From NCBI GenBank assembly GCA_045576655.1, contig JAZNGW010000029.1:1-64000 (forward strand): DNA of 64,000 nt. Direction: 5' to 3'. The notes under the pieces were generated by a model, which was given only the letters and a program-made list of their open reading frames with translations, did not search any database and had not been told where the DNA came from. Every line of letters starts with the position of its first letter. Position 1 is the first letter of the stretch. A program made the position numbers and the translations under genes. Positions 60,688 through 64,000 of the stretch are shown here, piece after piece. Origin of the DNA: RGIG8745 sp045576655 (GTDB taxonomy: Bacteria; Bacteroidota; Bacteroidia; Bacteroidales; Bacteroidaceae).

Positions 60688-61827
60688 ATGAAACTCAAGA
60701 GCATCATTGCAGCCCTCCTGCTCCTGTTCATGACGACGGGAGCGTCGGCGCAAGGCATCACTTTCCTTCCCGAAGGAGCAACCTTCAGCCAGGCGGTAGA
60801 GTTTGCGCAGCGCGACGGACGCATGATTTTCCTCTACTGCTACACCTCATGGTGCGGACCATGCAAGATGATGGCGCGCGACATCTTTCCGCAGAAGGAA
60901 GTGGGCGACTTCATGAATCCGCAGTTCGTCTGCATCAAGATTGACATGGAGAAGGGCGAAGGTCCGGAACTCATGAAGCGTTTAGACATCACAGCCTTCC
61001 CTACATTCATCATCTTCAGCAGCGACGGCAAGGAAATAGGCCGCTGGATGGGCGGAAGCGACGCTGCCACCTTCATCCAAAAAGTTAGGGCAAACAGTGC
61101 CGGAAGTTCTTCAGCCAGCATGGACGAACGCTTTGCCAATGGCGAGCGCGACCCCGAATTCCTCAGCGGCTATCTGCAGACCCTCGGAGCGAAATTCAAG
61201 CGAGTGCAGGCCAATGAAGTGGCAGAAGCACTGCTCAACGGCAAGGCAGAGACTTTCGCTTCCGACGAGTATCTGCGCAAGGTGTTCATGTCATACCTCC
61301 GCAACCCGTTCCATCCCGCATTCATCTATACCGCCAAGAATCCCGAACCGCTAAGCGAAGTTCTCGGCAAGGAAATGGTTGCCAATAAACTGCAGAGCGT
61401 ATGGACCAGCTACCCCCGCACTCTCATCGTTGAGAGAGGCGACACCGTTGTCATGGATGAAGGGAAATGGCAGTCACTGCTGAGCCTCATGGACGAATGC
61501 GATGTTGCCGATCGTGAAAGGATACGTCTGACAACCTTGTTGACATATGCGGAAAAGCGTGCGGACTGGGCTGCATATGTAGGTTATCTCAAAGAATATT
61601 ATGCCAACAAGAACCTTGACATCAACGATCTCGAATTGTGCAAGCTCTGCAAGCCAGTTGCGGAAACATGCACAGACAGCTCTATACGCAGCGAACTGAA
61701 GCCGATACTCCAGGACCGTCTTGACAAATTGCGTTCGGGCGAGCGCGAACCCCTCCGTAAGATAGGCAACATGACCCTTTCGGGCAGCATGGATAAAGCT
61801 ATGGAAATGCTGATAGAGAAGTTGTAG
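60688..61827 (+). CDS. Exported thioredoxin-fold protein
   Basis: A 379-residue protein from ATG 60688 with a signal peptide (LLLLFMTTGASA). The redox site WCGPC (55-59) lies in a thioredoxin domain (30-140: YCYTSWCGPCKMMARDIFP). The C-terminal 230 residues are helical, with no recognised domain. Role likely in periplasmic thiol chemistry or protein quality control. It ends the plus-strand run and is followed by a stem-loop. Confidence 0.87.
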   Translation: MKLKSIIAALLLLFMTTGASAQGITFLPEGATFSQAVEFAQRDGRMIFLYCYTSWCGPCKMMARDIFPQKEVGDFMNPQFVCIKIDMEKGEGPELMKRLDITAFPTFIIFSSDGKEIGRWMGGSDAATFIQKVRANSAGSSSASMDERFANGERDPEFLSGYLQTLGAKFKRVQANEVAEALLNGKAETFASDEYLRKVFMSYLRNPFHPAFIYTAKNPEPLSEVLGKEMVANKLQSVWTSYPRTLIVERGDTVVMDEGKWQSLLSLMDECDVADRERIRLTTLLTYAEKRADWAAYVGYLKEYYANKNLDINDLELCKLCKPVAETCTDSSIRSELKPILQDRLDKLRSGEREPLRKIGNMTLSGSMDKAMEMLIEKL

Positions 61828-61851
61828 TACATAGCCTTATAAAGGAGAATA

Positions 61852-61888
61852 AATCCCTCGTTTGGACAGTCGTTCCAAGCGGGGGATT
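61852..61888. terminator. Stem-loop downstream of the thioredoxin gene
   Basis: AATCCCTCGTTTGGA (61852-61866) pairs with TCCAAGCGGGGGATT (61874-61888) with one G-T wobble and one further mismatch. It is 24 bp after the stop. There is little T tract, so termination may need help. Confidence 0.6.
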
Positions 61889-62086
61889 GTTATGACATTT
61901 GGACGCTGAAAATACATGAGTCGGGTATAAAATCACAGTCCGACTCATCCCGACAGAGTGGGGCAGCGATTATTCTCTGTTTTATTATTGCGCTATAAAT
62001 CAGCACTATCGCGCTGAAAACCCTGCTTCACCTCGGTGCAAAACCGTCGATACCCCGCTCCTTATTTCCCGCCCCCTCGCTGAAAA

Positions 62087-62170
62087 CTATAAATAAAAGT
62101 AATATTTGTACAAATAATAGTTTTATTTATATAAATATTAGTTTTATTCTTACAAATATAAGTTTTATTT
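62087..62170 (-). repeat. Four tandem 21-bp units, family B copy 2 (inverted)
   Basis: This is an inverted, nearly identical copy of the array at 30919-31002, differing by about two bases. Its flanks agree too: CCTCGGAGAAAAGTAT on one side and TTTTCAGCGAGGG on the other, read on the minus strand. It sits in the 981-bp gap 61828-62808 with other repeats and no gene. Confidence 0.85.
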
Positions 62171-62261
62171 ATACTTTTCTCCGAGGGATTGCAAAATATC
62201 TACCGAGGCGGCGCAAAATATCCGCCGAGGTGGAGGTAAGTTTCTACCGCAGTGGTGTCGT

Positions 62262-62288
62262 TTTCGGGCGGGGTCCGACCGCCCGAAA
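62262..62288. repeat. GC-rich 10-bp inverted repeat
   Basis: TTTCGGGCGG (62262-62271) pairs with CCGCCCGAAA (62279-62288). It belongs to a patch of CGGACACATAGG- and GACGCAATACATTGCG-type strings up to about 62500, which I recall as common gap fillers in Bacteroidales genomes. Confidence 0.55.
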
Positions 62289-62513
62289 GCGCAAGCAGTG
62301 TAGGGGCTCCGTAGGGTGCGGACCTATGTGTCCGCCCGAAAAGGCTGTGTCAATTGTTAGGCACGGAAGTCGCAGACATACACTGATACCATTCTGACGC
62401 AATACATTGCGCCCCTGCGACACCGTGTTGTTCCGTGATTCCAGTGTGCTCCGTGCCTTAAAATCGGCAATCTGCGTAATCTGCGGGAGCAAAAATACCG
62501 TGTTCTAACAAAA

Positions 62514-62665
62514 AGAGGGTGTATCAAAATGCAGAAATGCTATCAAATAGTCATGTTATCCTGAACGTTAGTGAAGGATCTCAGCATCCAAATACGAGAT
62601 TCTTCCTCCCTTAAGGTCGTCAGAATGACAAAATGATAGTAAGTTTTCATTTTGATACACCCTCT
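62514..62665. mobile_element. MITE-like element with 18-bp terminal inverted repeats
   Basis: AGAGGGTGTATCAAAATG (62514-62531) is repeated perfectly inverted at 62648-62665. The 152-bp interior has no ORF and carries a TGAACGTTAGTGAAGGATCT-like string and its partial inverse, frequent in gut Bacteroidales intergenic DNA. No target-site duplication could be settled by eye. Confidence 0.65.
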
Positions 62666-62808
62666 ACAACATACGTTATTAGTTGGTTTTGTCCTTGTTT
62701 CAGTTTTTATGACTTCACGCTGGCTGTCCTTTTGCTTTAACCCCTAAATCCTGTTCCCTAATCTCTGAACATTAAAGTTTGAATTTATCGGCTACTGGAG
62801 AGTTTTTA

Positions 62809-64000
62809 TCAATATCCGGGGTTCTGAGTCATTGACATGTTGTAGTTCATCTCGTTAGATGGGATAGGCCAAAGACTTTGATATGCGGATATTCCATATG
62901 CCTGTTCGGCAAATCCGTTGCGCTTCATGAAGGCAAAGTTGCTGGTGCCAAATAGAAGTAATTGTCTGCGTACATCTTTTATGCCCTCTAAACCAGAGGT
63001 TTCAACAGAGATTTCTTTTGTGTTGCTTATCTCATTTATTATTCTATCAGCTTCTTCTGCATTTTCTGTGTGATAGAGGCATTCGGCATGAGATAGCATC
63101 ACATCGGTATATGTCATCAACGGTATGATTGGTGCGGACTGTACAGTTATGCTTCCGCGTGTGCCATGTTCGCATTGGAATGCAAATATAATTTCTTCTC
63201 CACCTCTGGCTTCGTTGATGCGATTAATACAATCTGGTTCACTGTAGTTCGAATTGTCCAAGGTGTAGTGTCCTGCATCAATAACTTGCTGTAACAGAAT
63301 GTCTGCATCTTCATAGTTGCCTTCGTACATCAGAATGTCTGCAAGCAGAATGCGGACTACGTCCTTTGACATGAAGAAATAGTCCATGCTATTGCCGCTC
63401 AACGTATTTAGATGCTTCTCTTCTAAGACCTCCATTGATTTGTTGAGCCAGTCTTTTAGGTATGCGAATATTTCTTCTGGTTCAGTTCGTGGGAGTTGTG
63501 TCGTGCCGTTGTCATATTGATTATGTTTCCAAACGAAAGGTACTCCTCCCCAAGCTATCACCATATTGTAATAGTTAATAGCCAAAAGTACATTTAAACG
63601 TTCCTGCCAAACTCCGAGAGCGGATGCATCTGCTGACTTAATGGAGAGATTGCGGTTGATAGCAGTGTAGAAGTTGCTCCAACAGTCATTGATGTTGCTT
63701 GAAGAAGGATAGATGTATTGAGAGACGATATTAGGTATCTCTGGGTTGAAATGGTAAAGTTGTTCGATGGCGTTGTAGTCGGAGAATGCCTCTGCCATAT
63801 AAACCATTATGGCATTAATTGCTGCTTTTCCGGATTCGCCAGGCATGATATTTGTGTTTGTGGTTATTGTGCCTTCTGTGTTTTCTGTGCCCTTCTGACT
63901 AACGTGTATTGATGCAACTACGTTGCCTATGTAGTCGTATAGGTCGATATTGGTAGCGTATGTTGTAGTTGCTTCTGTTGCAGCCACCTTGATTTTCAGT
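62809..64000 (-). CDS. SusD/RagB-family outer-membrane protein, partial, with BACON-like N-terminal part
   Basis: At least 396 codons, open to the right edge, so the start is outside the window. The C terminus SLWPIPSNEMNYNMSMTQNPGY (quoted as WPIPSNEMNYN and TQNPGY) is the SusD hallmark, and helical repeats (MSKDVVRILLADILMYEGNYEDAD) match the TPR-like scaffold of SusD. The first 40 visible residues (TTYATNIDLYDYIGNVVASI and HVSQKG) look like the final strands of a BACON domain rather than a SusD lipoprotein start. SusD proteins bind glycans with a SusC transporter. The partner and substrate are beyond the edge. Confidence 0.75.
   Translation of the reverse strand, partial: LKIKVAATEATTTYATNIDLYDYIGNVVASIHVSQKGTENTEGTITTNTNIMPGESGKAAINAIMVYMAEAFSDYNAIEQLYHFNPEIPNIVSQYIYPSSSNINDCWSNFYTAINRNLSIKSADASALGVWQERLNVLLAINYYNMVIAWGGVPFVWKHNQYDNGTTQLPRTEPEEIFAYLKDWLNKSMEVLEEKHLNTLSGNSMDYFFMSKDVVRILLADILMYEGNYEDADILLQQVIDAGHYTLDNSNYSEPDCINRINEARGGEEIIFAFQCEHGTRGSITVQSAPIIPLMTYTDVMLSHAECLYHTENAEEADRIINEISNTKEISVETSGLEGIKDVRRQLLLFGTSNFAFMKRNGFAEQAYGISAYQSLWPIPSNEMNYNMSMTQNPGY

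Noticed and set aside
59787..60824. 345-residue minus-strand open frame
   Set aside because: Antisense to the iron-dependent alcohol dehydrogenase gene; no signal or motif.
1..64000. tRNA or rRNA genes
   Set aside because: No cloverleaf with TTCGA-type arms or rRNA segment was recognised by eye in any gap; a covariance-model search would settle it.

Overview
The window is a chromosomal segment of a Bacteroidales bacterium, most likely a Prevotella-like member of the Prevotellaceae. Pointers are a SusD-family protein, C-terminal secretion tails on several exported enzymes, promoters of the Bacteroidetes type (-33 TTTG or TTG and -7 TAnnTTTG), no Shine-Dalgarno pattern, and family assignments typical of the phylum (DUF4861, DUF3108, DUF4956 and DUF5117/4953-type proteins, a bacterial GH3 protein). 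This is judged from protein and promoter style only; no marker gene search was possible.

Layout. 1-225: end of an IS3-type insertion sequence running off the left edge. 226-3852: leftward uronate catabolism operon (kduI, kduD, a DUF4861 protein) with an S23-like four-helix-bundle ORF bracketed by inverted repeats between kduD and kduI. 4016-10490: AT-rich genomic island with a Dam methylase, a DpnII-type nuclease gene interrupted by an in-frame TGA, an unknown 178-residue protein, a DpnA-like methylase and a one-chain ABC ATPase-TOPRIM protein, closed on the right by fragments of a relaxase and a tyrosine integrase. The 3' end of the small DUF2795 gene looks like the attachment site. 10487-16289: housekeeping genes on the minus strand (cob(I)alamin adenosyltransferase, rsgA, frr, a methyltransferase, a D-Ala-D-Ala dipeptidase, a sirtuin). 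16379-18210: a two-gene ATPase plus DUF4435 TOPRIM pair resembling the PARIS antiphage system. 18512-25078: GH3-family protein, Ig-like lipoprotein, DUF3108 protein, S41 protease, ybeY. 25279-29550: two glycosyltransferases and metG. 29635-30661: a frameshifted secreted-protein pseudogene. 31170-35010: two membrane proteins and a large zinc protease. 35150-40566: ruvB and a five-gene operon with a VTC domain, DUF4956, an outer-membrane barrel and secreted proteins. 40849-49028: rnhB and a gltX-waaA-flippase-glycosyltransferase-acyltransferase envelope cluster. 49176-61827: a radical SAM protein, then carbohydrate genes (GH2, a 1411-residue lyase-like protein, GH30, Fe-alcohol dehydrogenase, thioredoxin). 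62809-64000: partial SusD-like gene.

The genes suggest a polysaccharide-degrading gut or oral anaerobe. Unsaturated uronates pass through KduI and KduD, and secreted GH2, GH30 and lyase-like proteins attack polymers. A compact envelope cluster builds and exports glycans.

The most unusual signals are: (a) five intergenic arrays of tandem near-palindromic 21- or 22-bp units in three sequence families; (b) the nonsense-interrupted restriction nuclease next to an ATPase-TOPRIM effector, with a second two-gene version of the same architecture 10 kb away; (c) the VTC-DUF4956-barrel operon; and (d) the S23-like ORF inside inverted repeats in a metabolic operon.
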